DNA from: Streptomyces sp. HUAS YS2
Lineage (GTDB): Bacteria > Actinomycetota > Actinomycetes > Streptomycetales > Streptomycetaceae
Direction: 5' to 3'
NCBI RefSeq assembly: GCF_033343995.1
Contig: NZ_CP137573.1
Span: forward strand, 5,923,001-5,987,000
Length of the DNA stretch: 64,000 bases
The translations under genes and the position numbers were made by a program. Below are positions 56,709 through 64,000 of this stretch, one piece after another. The first letter of the stretch is position 1. Each line of letters starts with the position of its first letter. The notes under the pieces were generated by a model. The model saw only the letters and a list, made by a program, of their open reading frames with translations. It was not told the DNA's origin and searched no databases.

Positions 56709-57575
56709 CTAGTCGGTGGTGCGGCGGACGCCGATGGGGTTGGGCCAGCGGAGGGCGTTGCCGGCGGCCACCGCCAGGGGGCGGAGCCGCGCGGCGAGCC
56801 CGTCCGCGTCCTCCGGGTCCGCCCACGGGCGCGCCGCCGCCGTGTCCGTCGCCGCCTCGATCGTGGCGAGGAGGCGGTCGGCCTCGGCCGTCGCGCGGCC
56901 GTCCGGGGTGAGCAGCCCGCGTCGTACGAGGCGGGTCATCGCCGCCTCCCACTGGTCGTCGGTCCAGCCCCGGTACGGCTGCAGCTCCGTGCGCGTCGTG
57001 TCGTGGCCGGCCCGCAGGACGAGGATCTCGCAGCCGTCCAGGCCCGCGGCGACCAGCGCCGCGACATGGCCGTCGCCGCGGTGCTCGCGCAGCACCGTCG
57101 CGGCGTGCCAGAGCAGGCCGGCCGCGTCCTCGGGGCGGGGGAGCGCGGCGTTCACCGCGGCCAGCGGGCGGCCCGCGCAGTCGAGCCCGTCGAGGCGGGC
57201 CGCCAGCAGCTCCGCCGCCCGCTCCGTCTCCTTCTCCAGGCCGGCGAGCAGCCGGCGCAGCGCCGCCCGGGCGCCCGCCGCGCGCAGCCGCAGCGCCTCG
57301 GCGGGCGGCACCTTCTCCCACACGGCGGGCAGCGCGCGGGCCGCCATCGACGGCGCGAAGTTGAAGAACGCCGAGGTCACAGGCGCCGGACCGGTCGCTC
57401 CGAAGGGCGCCGCGCGCCCCGCGAAATAGCCCCGCCAGAACCCCCGCAGCCCGGCCTCCTCGAACGCGGCAGCGCACTCGGGAGCGAAATAGGTGACGGC
57501 GTGCAGTGGCTCGAACAGGGTCCAGAGGGTCCGGGCGAGGGGTTCCTGGACCGGCGTACGGCTTGTGGTGTCCAT
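56709..57575 (-). CDS. SCO6745-like family protein
   Basis: A 288-aa protein from ATG 57575 (ATG 57584 would add three residues). It shows ARTLWTLFEPLHAVTYFAPECAAAFEEAGLRGFWRGYFAGRAAPFG, FNFAPSMAARALPAVWEKVPP, LLWHAATVLREHRGDGHVAAL and EILVLRAGHDTTRTELQPYRGWTDDQWEAA. This is a widespread actinobacterial family with a winged-helix-like C-terminal region and no established function. It is a single gene, convergent with fadA6, and probably unrelated to steroid degradation. Confidence 0.82.
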   Translation of the reverse strand: MDTTSRTPVQEPLARTLWTLFEPLHAVTYFAPECAAAFEEAGLRGFWRGYFAGRAAPFGATGPAPVTSAFFNFAPSMAARALPAVWEKVPPAEALRLRAAGARAALRRLLAGLEKETERAAELLAARLDGLDCAGRPLAAVNAALPRPEDAAGLLWHAATVLREHRGDGHVAALVAAGLDGCEILVLRAGHDTTRTELQPYRGWTDDQWEAAMTRLVRRGLLTPDGRATAEADRLLATIEAATDTAAARPWADPEDADGLAARLRPLAVAAGNALRWPNPIGVRRTTD

Positions 57576-57652
57576 GGCGACCATTCTCGGGACGGGTGGG
57601 GCGCGCGTGCTAGGGTCGCTTGGTTGTGGTTTCGGTACCCATGGACTTCATG

Positions 57653-57682
57653 CGCGCCTGACGGGAATGACCCTCAGGCGCG
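57653..57682 (+). promoter_or_regulatory. Stem-loop in the DEAD-box helicase leader
   Basis: CGCGCCTGA (57653-57661) pairs with TCAGGCGCG (57674-57682). The loop can itself close with GGG/CCC around AATGA, and the stem is followed by TCATCGTTT. It lies 114 bp upstream of the helicase start in an otherwise gene-free 212-bp leader. It could act as an attenuator or RNA-thermosensing leader of the kind seen for cold-inducible helicases; this is inference. Confidence 0.45.
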
Positions 57683-57796
57683 TCATCGTTTCCGGGATGC
57701 TCCGGAACTTCTCCGGATACCCCAGAACGCCCCCTCGCCGGGACCCCACGCGGGCGCCCGGCGAGTGCTGTGCCCAGCCGCCAGGAAGGCAGACCC

Positions 57797-59428
57797 ATGA
57801 CCCGCTCCGAACGCCCCGCCGCCCGGCGGCGCCCCGCGAAGGCCGCCCCCAAGGCCGCCCCGAGGGGCGGCAAGGGATCCGGCAAGGGCCGGGGCCCGGC
57901 CACGCCTCCGCCGCCGCGCGAGTTCACGCCGCCGCAGACCGTCACCCCCGCTCTGCCGTCCGTGGAGTCGTTCGACGCCCTGGACATGCCCGCCGCGCTG
58001 GTCAAGACGCTCGCCGCGCAGGGCGTCACCGAGCCGTTCCCGATCCAGGGCGCGACCCTGCCGAACTCGCTCGCCGGCCGCGACATCCTCGGCCGCGGCC
58101 GCACCGGCTCCGGCAAGACCCTCGCCTTCGGCCTCGCGCTGCTCGCCCGCACCCACGGCCGCCGCGCCGAGCCGAAGGCGCCGCTGGCGATGGTCCTGGT
58201 GCCCACGCGGGAGCTGGCGCAGCAGGTGACCGACGCGCTCTCCCCGTACGCCACCGCCGTGCACCTGCGGATCGCGACCGTCGTCGGCGGCATGTCGATC
58301 ACCCGGCAGGCGGCCACGCTGCGCCGCGGGGCCGAGGTCCTGGTGGCCACCCCGGGCCGGCTGAAGGACCTCATCGACCGCGGCGACGTCCGCCTCGACG
58401 AGGTCGCGATCACCGTTCTCGACGAGGCCGACCAGATGGCCGACATGGGCTTCCTGCCCCAGGTCACGGCGCTCCTGAAGCAGGTCGCGCCGGACGGGCA
58501 GCGGCTGCTGTTCTCGGCGACCCTGGACCAGAACATCGACCGGCTGGTCAAGATGTTCCTGGACGACCCGGTCGTCCACTCGGTGGACCCGTCCGCGGGC
58601 GCGGTCACGACGATGGAGCACCACGTGCTCTACGTCCTCGACGCCACGGACAAGAAGGAGGTCACGGTCCGCATCGCGGCCCGCGACGGCCGGACGATCA
58701 TGTTCCTGGACACCAAGCGCTCGGTGGACCGGCTGGTCAAGAAGCTCCTCGCCAGCGGCGTCCGCGCGGCCGGCCTGCACGGCGGCCGCTCCCAGCCGCA
58801 GCGCAACCGCACCCTGGACCAGTTCAAGAACGGCCAGGTCACCGCCCTCGTCGCGACGAACGTGGCGGCCCGCGGCATCCACGTCGACGACCTCGACCTG
58901 GTCGTCAACGTCGACCCGCCGATGGACCACAAGGACTACCTGCACCGCGGCGGCCGCACCGCCCGCGCCGGCGAGTCCGGCAGCGTCGTCACCCTCGTCC
59001 TGCCGGAGGAGAAGCGCGACATGACCCGCCTGATGTCCCACGCGGGCATCACTCCGCGCACCGCGCAGGTCAAGTCCAGCGACCCTGAGCTCGCCACCCT
59101 GACGGGCGCCCGCGAGCCCTCCGGCACCCCGGTCGTCATCGAGGTCCCCATCCCCGCGCAGCAGCCGTCCGCGAAGTCCTCCAGGCCCGGCTCCGCCACC
59201 CGCAACCGCCGCCGCGGCGGCCGAGGCTCCGGCTCCACCGCCGAGTCGACCCCCCGCCGCTCCGGCACGGGCGCAGCCTCCGGCTCGGGCGACCGCTCCC
59301 GCCGCAACGGCGGCGCGAACCAGTCAGGCGCGAACCAGTCCGGCACGAGCCGGTCCGGCACGACGTCCGCCGGCACCCGCACCCCCGACAACCGAGCCCG
59401 CCGCCGCAGGCCCGCAGCCGGTTCCTGA
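57797..59428 (+). CDS. DEAD-box ATP-dependent RNA helicase
   Basis: A 543-aa helicase: Q motif (FPIQGATLPNSLAGRDILG), motif I GRTGSGKT, Ia PTRELAQQV, GG, TPGRLKDL, motif II VLDEADQMADMGF, motif III FSATL, IV-V (RTIMFLDTKRSVDRL, LVATNVAARGIHVDDLDLV) and motif VI HRGGRTARAGESG. A basic N-terminal tail (RRRPAKAAPKAAPRGGKG) and a long Arg/Gly/Ser/Asn C-terminus with NQSGANQSGTSRSGTTSAGT-type repeats probably bind RNA. AGGAAGG lies 8 nt upstream of ATG 57797. Acts in ribosome assembly or mRNA decay; single gene. Confidence 0.94.
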   Translation: MTRSERPAARRRPAKAAPKAAPRGGKGSGKGRGPATPPPPREFTPPQTVTPALPSVESFDALDMPAALVKTLAAQGVTEPFPIQGATLPNSLAGRDILGRGRTGSGKTLAFGLALLARTHGRRAEPKAPLAMVLVPTRELAQQVTDALSPYATAVHLRIATVVGGMSITRQAATLRRGAEVLVATPGRLKDLIDRGDVRLDEVAITVLDEADQMADMGFLPQVTALLKQVAPDGQRLLFSATLDQNIDRLVKMFLDDPVVHSVDPSAGAVTTMEHHVLYVLDATDKKEVTVRIAARDGRTIMFLDTKRSVDRLVKKLLASGVRAAGLHGGRSQPQRNRTLDQFKNGQVTALVATNVAARGIHVDDLDLVVNVDPPMDHKDYLHRGGRTARAGESGSVVTLVLPEEKRDMTRLMSHAGITPRTAQVKSSDPELATLTGAREPSGTPVVIEVPIPAQQPSAKSSRPGSATRNRRRGGRGSGSTAESTPRRSGTGAASGSGDRSRRNGGANQSGANQSGTSRSGTTSAGTRTPDNRARRRRPAAGS

Positions 59429-59443
59429 CCCTCTCAACGCGCT

Positions 59444-59469
59444 CGGCGGCCCGGGACGGCGGGCCGCCG
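59444..59469. terminator. Bidirectional hairpin between helicase and phosphatase genes
   Basis: CGGCGGCCC (59444-59452) pairs perfectly with GGGCCGCCG (59461-59469) around an 8-nt loop, between two convergent genes. There is no T-tract. Confidence 0.6.
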
Positions 59470-59483
59470 GTGTGTGCGGCGGG

Positions 59484-60386
59484 TCAGGCGACCAGACGGT
59501 TCTGGAGGGCCGAGAGGGTGGGGATGTCCAGGCCCAGGCCGGCCGTCAGGAAGCGGAAGAGGCTGCCGTAGGACGACTGGACCTCACCCAGTGCCGTGTC
59601 CAGGTACTCGTTGCGGACCTCCTGGAGGGGGATGATGAGGTCCGGGTTCTGCATCATGCCGCTCTGCTTCAGGCCCTCGCGGACCCTCGCGTCGTACGCG
59701 GCGCGGATGGTGTTGGACGCCAGGTAGTCGGAGACGGCCGACTGCTCCGGGACGCCCAGGGCCTTCAGGAGCAGGTAACTCGTCCAGCCCGTACGGTCCT
59801 TGCCCGAGGTGCAGTGGTACAGCAGCGGGCCGGAGCCCGGGCGTGCCAGGTCGCGGAGCGTCGCGCCGAAGGCCGCGCGGTTCTCGGCGCTCGTCACGAA
59901 CGACCGGTACACCTCGCGCATGAACGCGGCGGCCCGGCCGTTGCCCAGCATCTGCTCCTGCCGGACCGGGTCGCGCGACCCGATCGCGGCCATCAGCTGG
60001 CCGAACAGGCCGTTGTCGGTGATCTGGCGGGAGACGGCGACCGGGCCGGCCGGGAGCCGGTCGGCGCCGTCGTACTGGATCTCCAGCGGGATGCGGAAGT
60101 CGACGACCTTGCCGAGGCCGAGGCCCGCCAGGGTCGTGAGGTCGGCGTCCGTCAGCTTGCCGAGCGCGTCGCCCCGGTACACCAGGCCCTGACGGACCCG
60201 GTCGCCGGTGTAGGTGAGGTAGCCGCCCACGTCACGGACGTTGACCGCGCCCTGGAGCGGGATCTGCCGGATGGCGGTGGCGGTGACGCGTGGGCGACGG
60301 TGTGCGGCCGCCGCGGTGGGGGAGAGCACGGCCGCCACTGCGGTGGCGGTCGCGCTGCCCAGCAGAGCGCGTCTGGTCAGGGGCAT
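59484..60386 (-). CDS. Secreted tyrosine-protein phosphatase (Y_phosphatase3-like)
   Basis: A 300-aa protein with a twin-arginine-type signal (PLTRRALLGSATATAVAAVL, cleavage near AAAAH). A dual-specificity/tyrosine phosphatase domain follows: QGAVNVRDVGGYLTYTGD, VYRGDALGKLTDADL and VVDFRIPLEIQYDGADRLP. The P-loop is LYHCTSGKDRTGWTSYLLL (CX5R, with Cys nucleophile and Arg), preceded by the general-acid region. Relatives dephosphorylate phosphotyrosine or phosphoinositides. Probably exported in folded form by Tat. It ends 28 bp before ipdC begins its 3' region on the same strand, but is separate from that operon. Confidence 0.9.
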   Translation of the reverse strand: MPLTRRALLGSATATAVAAVLSPTAAAAHRRPRVTATAIRQIPLQGAVNVRDVGGYLTYTGDRVRQGLVYRGDALGKLTDADLTTLAGLGLGKVVDFRIPLEIQYDGADRLPAGPVAVSRQITDNGLFGQLMAAIGSRDPVRQEQMLGNGRAAAFMREVYRSFVTSAENRAAFGATLRDLARPGSGPLLYHCTSGKDRTGWTSYLLLKALGVPEQSAVSDYLASNTIRAAYDARVREGLKQSGMMQNPDLIIPLQEVRNEYLDTALGEVQSSYGSLFRFLTAGLGLDIPTLSALQNRLVA

Positions 60387-60414
60387 GTCTGAACTCCCTT
60401 GCGGGATGAGGGAT

Positions 60415-61464
60415 TCACCCTGGTGATGGCAGGGTGCGGAGCACGTGCTCGGCCTCGGCCATGACGCGGTCGACGAGCTCCGCGCAGGACGGCAGGTCCT
60501 CGATCACGCCGGCGACCTGGCCGGACGCCATGACGCCGAGGTCGGTGCGGCCCTCGACCATGGACGCCTTGAGGAGCATGGGGGTGTTCGCGGCGAGCAG
60601 GACCTGGCTCCACGACAGGTCCTTGCCGTGTTTCATCGCCAGCCCGTCGCGGACCATCCGGGTCCACGACAGGCCGGACACCTTGCGGAAGCCGGCGGCC
60701 CGGCGCACGGCCTGCGCCAACGCCCGTACCCGGCCCGCACGTTCGAGCGCCGCCACCATCTCCGTACGGAGCATCCGGTGCGGCAGTCCGTCCACGGCGG
60801 TGGTCACCGTGACGTCCTTCACCGTCGCCGCGAGGTACTTCGCCTTGACGGCGTCCGGGACGGTCGAGTCCGAGGTCAGCAGGAAGCGGGTGCCCATGGC
60901 CACGCCCGCCGCGCCGTACGAGAGCGCGGCGACCAGGCCGCGCCCGTCGTGGAAGCCGCCGGCCGCGACCACCGGGATGTCGACGGCGTCGACGACCTGC
61001 GGCAGCAGCACCGTCGTCGCCACCTCGCCGGTGTGCCCGCCGCCCTCCCCGCCCTGCACGATCACCGCGTCCGCGCCCCACGCCGCGACCTTCTCGGCGT
61101 GCCGCCGCGCCCCGATCGACGGGACGACGACGACGCCCGCGTCCTTCAGTCGCGCGATCAGCTCACGGGAGGGGGCCAGGGCGAAGGAGGCGACCTTGAC
61201 CCCTTCGTCGACGATGATGCGCACGCGGTCCTGCGCGTCCCCGGCGTCAGCCCGCAGGTTGACCCCGAACGGCTTGTCCGTACGGGACTTCACCTCTCGG
61301 ACGGCGCTGCGCAGCTGGTCCACGGTCATCGTCGCCGAGGCGAGGATGCCGAGCGCGCCCGCCTCGGCGGTGGCGGAGACGAGGCGTGGCCCGGCGACCC
61401 AGCCCATGCCGGTCTGGACGATCGGGTGCCGCACCCCGGTGAGCTTCGTGAGCGCGGTCTCCAT
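60415..61464 (-). CDS. ipdC: Nitronate-monooxygenase-family enzyme IpdC
   Basis: A 349-aa FMN-dependent 2-nitropropane dioxygenase/NMO-fold protein: HPIVQTGMGWVAGPRLVSATAEAGALGILASATMT, FGVNLRADAGDA, AVIVQGGEGGGHTGEVATTVLLPQVVDAV, PVVAAGGFHDGRGLVAAL and GVAMGTRFLLTSDS. IpdC of the KstR2 regulon is the NMO homologue encoded next to ipdA-ipdB and is required for HIP degradation. Its ATG shares a base with the ipdB stop. Last gene of the echA20-ipdA-ipdB-ipdC operon. Confidence 0.86.
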   Translation of the reverse strand: METALTKLTGVRHPIVQTGMGWVAGPRLVSATAEAGALGILASATMTVDQLRSAVREVKSRTDKPFGVNLRADAGDAQDRVRIIVDEGVKVASFALAPSRELIARLKDAGVVVVPSIGARRHAEKVAAWGADAVIVQGGEGGGHTGEVATTVLLPQVVDAVDIPVVAAGGFHDGRGLVAALSYGAAGVAMGTRFLLTSDSTVPDAVKAKYLAATVKDVTVTTAVDGLPHRMLRTEMVAALERAGRVRALAQAVRRAAGFRKVSGLSWTRMVRDGLAMKHGKDLSWSQVLLAANTPMLLKASMVEGRTDLGVMASGQVAGVIEDLPSCAELVDRVMAEAEHVLRTLPSPG

Positions 61465-62174
61465 CAGGCCCGGACCTCCCGGTCGCGTACGCCCTTCGGG
61501 TCGATGACCTCGCGGATCAGCCGCAGCTCGGCGGCCGTCGGCTCGCGGGTGTACGGGACCTCGTCCGGGACCGCCAGCTCGAAGCCGGTGGCCGCCCGCA
61601 CCTCGTCGACCGTCACGCCGGGGTGCAGGGAGGCGAGCCGCATCGTCCGGTCCGGCGTCTCGAAGTCGAACACGCCGAGGTCGCTGACCACCCGCGGGAT
61701 GCGGTGGTACGGGCCGACGGCGTGGTCGTAGCCGACCCCGCTGATCATGTCGACCTTCTCGACGAACACCCGCGGCGAGTGCTTCGGGACCCAGTAACTC
61801 ACCGGGTTGTTCAGGGTGTTGACGGGTGCGCCGCGCACGCCGAGGAGCTGGCGCGCCGGGCGCTCCCAGTCGCCGATGCAGGAGATGTTCTGGTTGCCGT
61901 GCCGGTCGATCTGGCTGGCGCCCATCATGACGTGCCGCCGGCCGCCGGTGACCATCGTCAGATGCCTGCGGTACGGCAGCCAGCCCTCGACGGAGCCGTC
62001 CAGGCCGACCAGCATCGCCTCGCCGTCGGTGAGCAGCAGCTCGGGGGCGAAGCTCCGCTTGGCGAGCCGGGCACCGAAGGACGACACCGGGGCCATCGCG
62101 GCGGCCAGCACCTCGCCGTTGTCCCGCCACGCCTCGGCGCAGGCCACGACACAGTATTCCGCGCGGGTGATCAC
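61464..62174 (-). CDS. ipdB: CoA-transferase-like ring-C hydrolase, beta subunit IpdB
   Basis: A 236-aa class I CoA-transferase-fold subunit. GTG 62174 overlaps the ipdA stop. It shows RAEYCVVACAEAWRDNGEVLAAAMAPVSSFGARLAK, LTDGEAMLVG, HVMMGASQIDRHGNQNISCIGD, GAPVNTLNNPVSYWVPKHSPRVFVEKVDMISG and RMLRLAS-like (TMRLASLHPGVTVDEV). IpdAB has lost transferase activity and hydrolyses steroid ring C in COCHEA-CoA (established for mycobacteria/rhodococci). Subunit identity follows from order and motif resemblance. Confidence 0.88.
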   Translation of the reverse strand: MITRAEYCVVACAEAWRDNGEVLAAAMAPVSSFGARLAKRSFAPELLLTDGEAMLVGLDGSVEGWLPYRRHLTMVTGGRRHVMMGASQIDRHGNQNISCIGDWERPARQLLGVRGAPVNTLNNPVSYWVPKHSPRVFVEKVDMISGVGYDHAVGPYHRIPRVVSDLGVFDFETPDRTMRLASLHPGVTVDEVRAATGFELAVPDEVPYTREPTAAELRLIREVIDPKGVRDREVRA

Positions 62175-63052
62175 TGCTGCTGCTCCTTGTGCCAGGCCTG
62201 GACGGCGGTCTGGTAGTCGTGCTCGCTCGCGCCGGAGAGGAACCGCTCGGCGAACTCGGGCCAGGGGGTCGTCGCGTAGAGCTTCTGGAACGGCTCGTCG
62301 CGGTCGTAGTCGGGGGCGCAGGACGTGAAGTGGGCGCCGTTCGGGGCCTCGACGACCCCGGTGACGGAGTGCCGGCTCACCAGCAGCGACTGTGGCGGCG
62401 CGTCCTTGGTGAGCTCGGCCGTCTCGACGACCTGCTCGCAGGAGATGTACGCGGTGTCGGCGGCCTCGCAGAACAGGTCGTCGAAGTACGGGTCGGGGCC
62501 CAGGTACTGGCCGTTGCCGAGCCGGTCGGCGCGGTTGAGGTGGACGAACGCGGCGTCCATGCGCAGGGCGGGGACGGCGACGAACTCCTCCCGCACGCCC
62601 GCGTCGTTCGGGTACGGCGACGTCACCGTCCGCAGCTCGGGGTTGACCCGCATGACGTCGGAGCCGAGGCCGGCCCGGACGGGCATGAACGGCAGGCGGT
62701 TGGCGGCGGCGTGCAGCCCCCACATGAACATCGCCTCGTCGATCTCGGTCAGCTCGAAGCCACCACGTTCGCGGGCGGCGCGGAAGTGCGGTTCGAGGGG
62801 GATCGAGTCGAGCGTGGTGAAGGCGGCGACGAGCTTGCGGATCCGGCCGGCCGCGGCCAGCAGGCCGACGTCCGGGCCGCCGTACGAGATCACCGTGAGA
62901 TCGGTGATCTCGGACCGGAGCAACGCTCTGACCAGGGCCATCGGTTTGCGCCGGGAGCCCCAGCCGCCGATCCCGAGGGTCATGCCGGAACGCAGCCCGG
63001 CCACCGCCTCGTCCGGGGTCATGGTCTTGTCGCCGGTGCTCTCGTCGGTCAT
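62171..63052 (-). CDS. ipdA: CoA-transferase-like ring-C hydrolase, alpha subunit IpdA
   Basis: A 293-aa class I CoA-transferase-fold subunit. It shows TMTPDEAVAGLRSGMTLGIGGWGSRRKPMALVRALLRS, LTVISYGGPDVGLLAAAGRIRKLVAAF, FELTEIDEAMFMWGLHAAANRLPFMPVRAGLGSDV and DAAFVHLNRADRLGNGQYLGPDPYFDDLF. The GGWGSRRKPM loop is the IpdA variant of the transferase glycine loop. It overlaps echA20 and ipdB by 4 bp on each side. Confidence 0.88.
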   Translation of the reverse strand: MTDESTGDKTMTPDEAVAGLRSGMTLGIGGWGSRRKPMALVRALLRSEITDLTVISYGGPDVGLLAAAGRIRKLVAAFTTLDSIPLEPHFRAARERGGFELTEIDEAMFMWGLHAAANRLPFMPVRAGLGSDVMRVNPELRTVTSPYPNDAGVREEFVAVPALRMDAAFVHLNRADRLGNGQYLGPDPYFDDLFCEAADTAYISCEQVVETAELTKDAPPQSLLVSRHSVTGVVEAPNGAHFTSCAPDYDRDEPFQKLYATTPWPEFAERFLSGASEHDYQTAVQAWHKEQQQ

Positions 63053-63807
63053 GCCTGCCGCTCCTTCCCGAAGGTGTCCCGGACGCGGTCCGCGACCCCG
63101 CTGAGGTTGGCCTCGAAGGTGAAGCCCTGCTCGAAGCGGTAGCTGCGGCGTACGTCGACGGGGTCGATGCCGTTGATCGCGGCCTTCGCCAGCCGGATCA
63201 GATAGCCGTCCTTGCGGGCGATCTCGCCCGCCAACTCCAGGGCGGCGTCGAGCAGTTCTTCGCGCGGCACGACTTTCCAGACCGAGCCGTGCGCGTGCAG
63301 TTCGGCGGCCGTGGCGGTGCGCGAGGTGTAGTACAGGGCCCGCATCAGGTGCTGCGGCACCAGCCGGGCCAGATGGGTCGCGGCGCCGAGCGCGCCGCGG
63401 TCCAGTTCCGGCAGCCCGAAGGTCGCGTCGTCGGCGGCGACGATCGCGTCGGCGTTGCCGACGAGGCCGATCCCGCCGCCCAGGCAGAAGCCCTGCACCG
63501 CGGCGACGACCGGGACCTCGCACTCGTACACCGCGGCGAACGCCTCGGCGCAGCCGTGGTTGGCGCCGATGAGCGCGGAGTGCCGTCCCGAACCGTGTTC
63601 GCGCTGCATCTCCTTGATGTCGACGCCCGCGTTGAAGCCGCGGCCGGCGGCGGCGAGCACCACGCAGCGGATCTCGGGGTCGCGGCCGGCCGTGCGGACG
63701 GCGTCGGCGAGGTCGTACCAGCCCTGTACGGGCAGCGCGTTGACGGGTGGGAAGTCGACGGTGACGAGGGCGATGCCCTTGTCCGGGCTTGAGGTGGAGA
63801 CACCCAT
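63049..63807 (-). CDS. echA20: Crotonase EchA20 (steroid ring-D hydrolase)
   Basis: A 252-aa crotonase from ATG 63807; the longer frame from 63837 would include the operator. VTVDFPPVNALPVQGWYDLADAV, AEGRGFNAGVDIKEMQ-like (AAGRGFNAGVDIKEMQREH), AVYECEVPVVAAVQGFCLGGGIGLVGNADAIVA, LPELDRGALGAATHLARLVPQHLMRALYYT and SYRFEQGFTFEANLSGVAD match mycobacterial EchA20 very closely. EchA20 hydrolyses ring D of HIEC-CoA. First gene of the operon, with a KstR2-type operator directly upstream. Confidence 0.9.
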   Translation of the reverse strand: MGVSTSSPDKGIALVTVDFPPVNALPVQGWYDLADAVRTAGRDPEIRCVVLAAAGRGFNAGVDIKEMQREHGSGRHSALIGANHGCAEAFAAVYECEVPVVAAVQGFCLGGGIGLVGNADAIVAADDATFGLPELDRGALGAATHLARLVPQHLMRALYYTSRTATAAELHAHGSVWKVVPREELLDAALELAGEIARKDGYLIRLAKAAINGIDPVDVRRSYRFEQGFTFEANLSGVADRVRDTFGKERQA

Positions 63808-63827
63808 GAGCGGATCAGCTACCTTTC

Positions 63828-63847
63828 CACCAAACATTTGTTAGGTG
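63828..63847. promoter_or_regulatory. KstR2-type operator in the echA20/SDR divergent promoter
   Basis: CACCAAACATTTGTTAGGTG is an imperfect palindrome centred in the 68-bp gap between echA20 and the SDR gene. The core ACCAAACATTTGTT (63829-63842) fits AnCAAGnnCTTGnT with two symmetric mismatches. It is nearly the same sequence as the operator at 52882-52901. Confidence 0.76.
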
Positions 63848-63875
63848 ACTGCTTGGTGAGGAAAGGTAGCAGCCG

Positions 63876-64000
63876 ATGGAGCTGGACGGGAGGGTCGCCG
63901 TCGTCACCGGTGGCACGCGGGGCGTGGGCGCGGGCATCGCCCGGGCCTTTCTGCGCGCCGGGGCGCGGGTCGTGGTCTGCGCGCGCCGACCGCCGGACGA
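63876..64000 (+). CDS. SDR family oxidoreductase (5' part only, KstR2 regulon)
   Basis: The first 41 codons of a plus-strand gene that runs off the right edge. ELDGRVAVVTGGTRGVGAG then IARAFLRAGARVVVCARR is a classical SDR coenzyme-binding region (TGGxxGxG). AGGAAAGG lies about 9 nt upstream of ATG 63876. It is divergent from echA20 over a KstR2-type operator; in mycobacteria an SDR gene (Rv3549c) occupies the same position next to echA20, so it is probably its counterpart. Confidence 0.82.
   Translation, partial: MELDGRVAVVTGGTRGVGAGIARAFLRAGARVVVCARRPPD

Noticed and set aside
56709..57575. SCO6745-like protein as part of the steroid cluster
   Set aside because: It is convergent to fadA6, has no KstR2 site and belongs to a family not linked to steroid degradation; proximity alone is not enough.

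Overview
The window is high-GC (roughly 73 percent) actinobacterial chromosome with GTG/TTG starts, 4-bp ATGA/GTGA gene overlaps and very strong third-position G/C. The gene order hisD-hisC-hisB-hisH-priA-hisF / hisI-trpE / trpC-trpM-trpB-trpA / lgt / gltBD is the one I know from Streptomyces coelicolor, so this is a Streptomyces core-chromosome segment. No tRNA, rRNA, CRISPR array, insertion sequence or prophage was seen.

Layout. 1-3.8 kb: minus-strand ybaK (partial), a LON-domain protein, a hypothetical and a large membrane-anchored protein. 3.9-9.7 kb: a tightly overlapping his operon that also carries a 54-aa membrane peptide and a RidA protein and ends in a clear terminator. 9.7-12.3 kb: an ArsR-like regulator with an MFS exporter and a TIGR03085 protein. 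12.4-19.4 kb: hisI, trpE, three small membrane genes, trpC, trpM, trpB and trpA. There is no trpF; the bifunctional PriA should supply that activity. 19.5-21.5 kb: a membrane-anchored DsbA-like protein and lgt. 21.6-29.4 kb: a seven-gene minus-strand operon of four ADP-ribosylglycohydrolase-family paralogues, a ribokinase-like kinase, a CaiB-type CoA-transferase and a CitE-like lyase. 29.7-36.9 kb: a VIT1-family metal transporter and glutamate synthase gltBD, the latter preceded by GlnR-box-like sequences. 37-39.3 kb: a secreted VWA protein and a small superinfection-immunity-like protein.

The most striking part is 39-64 kb. It holds, in broken blocks, orthologues of most of the mycobacterial/rhodococcal KstR2 regulon, which degrades the last two steroid rings (C and D) through HIP-CoA: fadD3-fadE33; an enoyl-CoA hydratase with fadE31 and fadE32; fadE30-ipdF-kstR2-fadA6; echA20-ipdA-ipdB-ipdC; and a truncated SDR gene at the right edge. 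Two near-identical palindromes matching the published KstR2 operator lie in the two divergent promoter regions at 52.9 and 63.8 kb. No steroid ring A/B genes occur in the window.

Next to fadD3 is a module of luciferase-like monooxygenase, SDR and alpha/beta hydrolase, with an HsaB-like flavin reductase and a PadR regulator. It has the composition of an alcohol -> ketone -> lactone/ester -> hydroxy-acid route (type II Baeyer-Villiger chemistry) and may feed substrate into FadD3. Between these blocks are ordinary genes (VWA protein, M1 peptidase, VOC, PPOX-like, DEAD-box helicase, tyrosine phosphatase).
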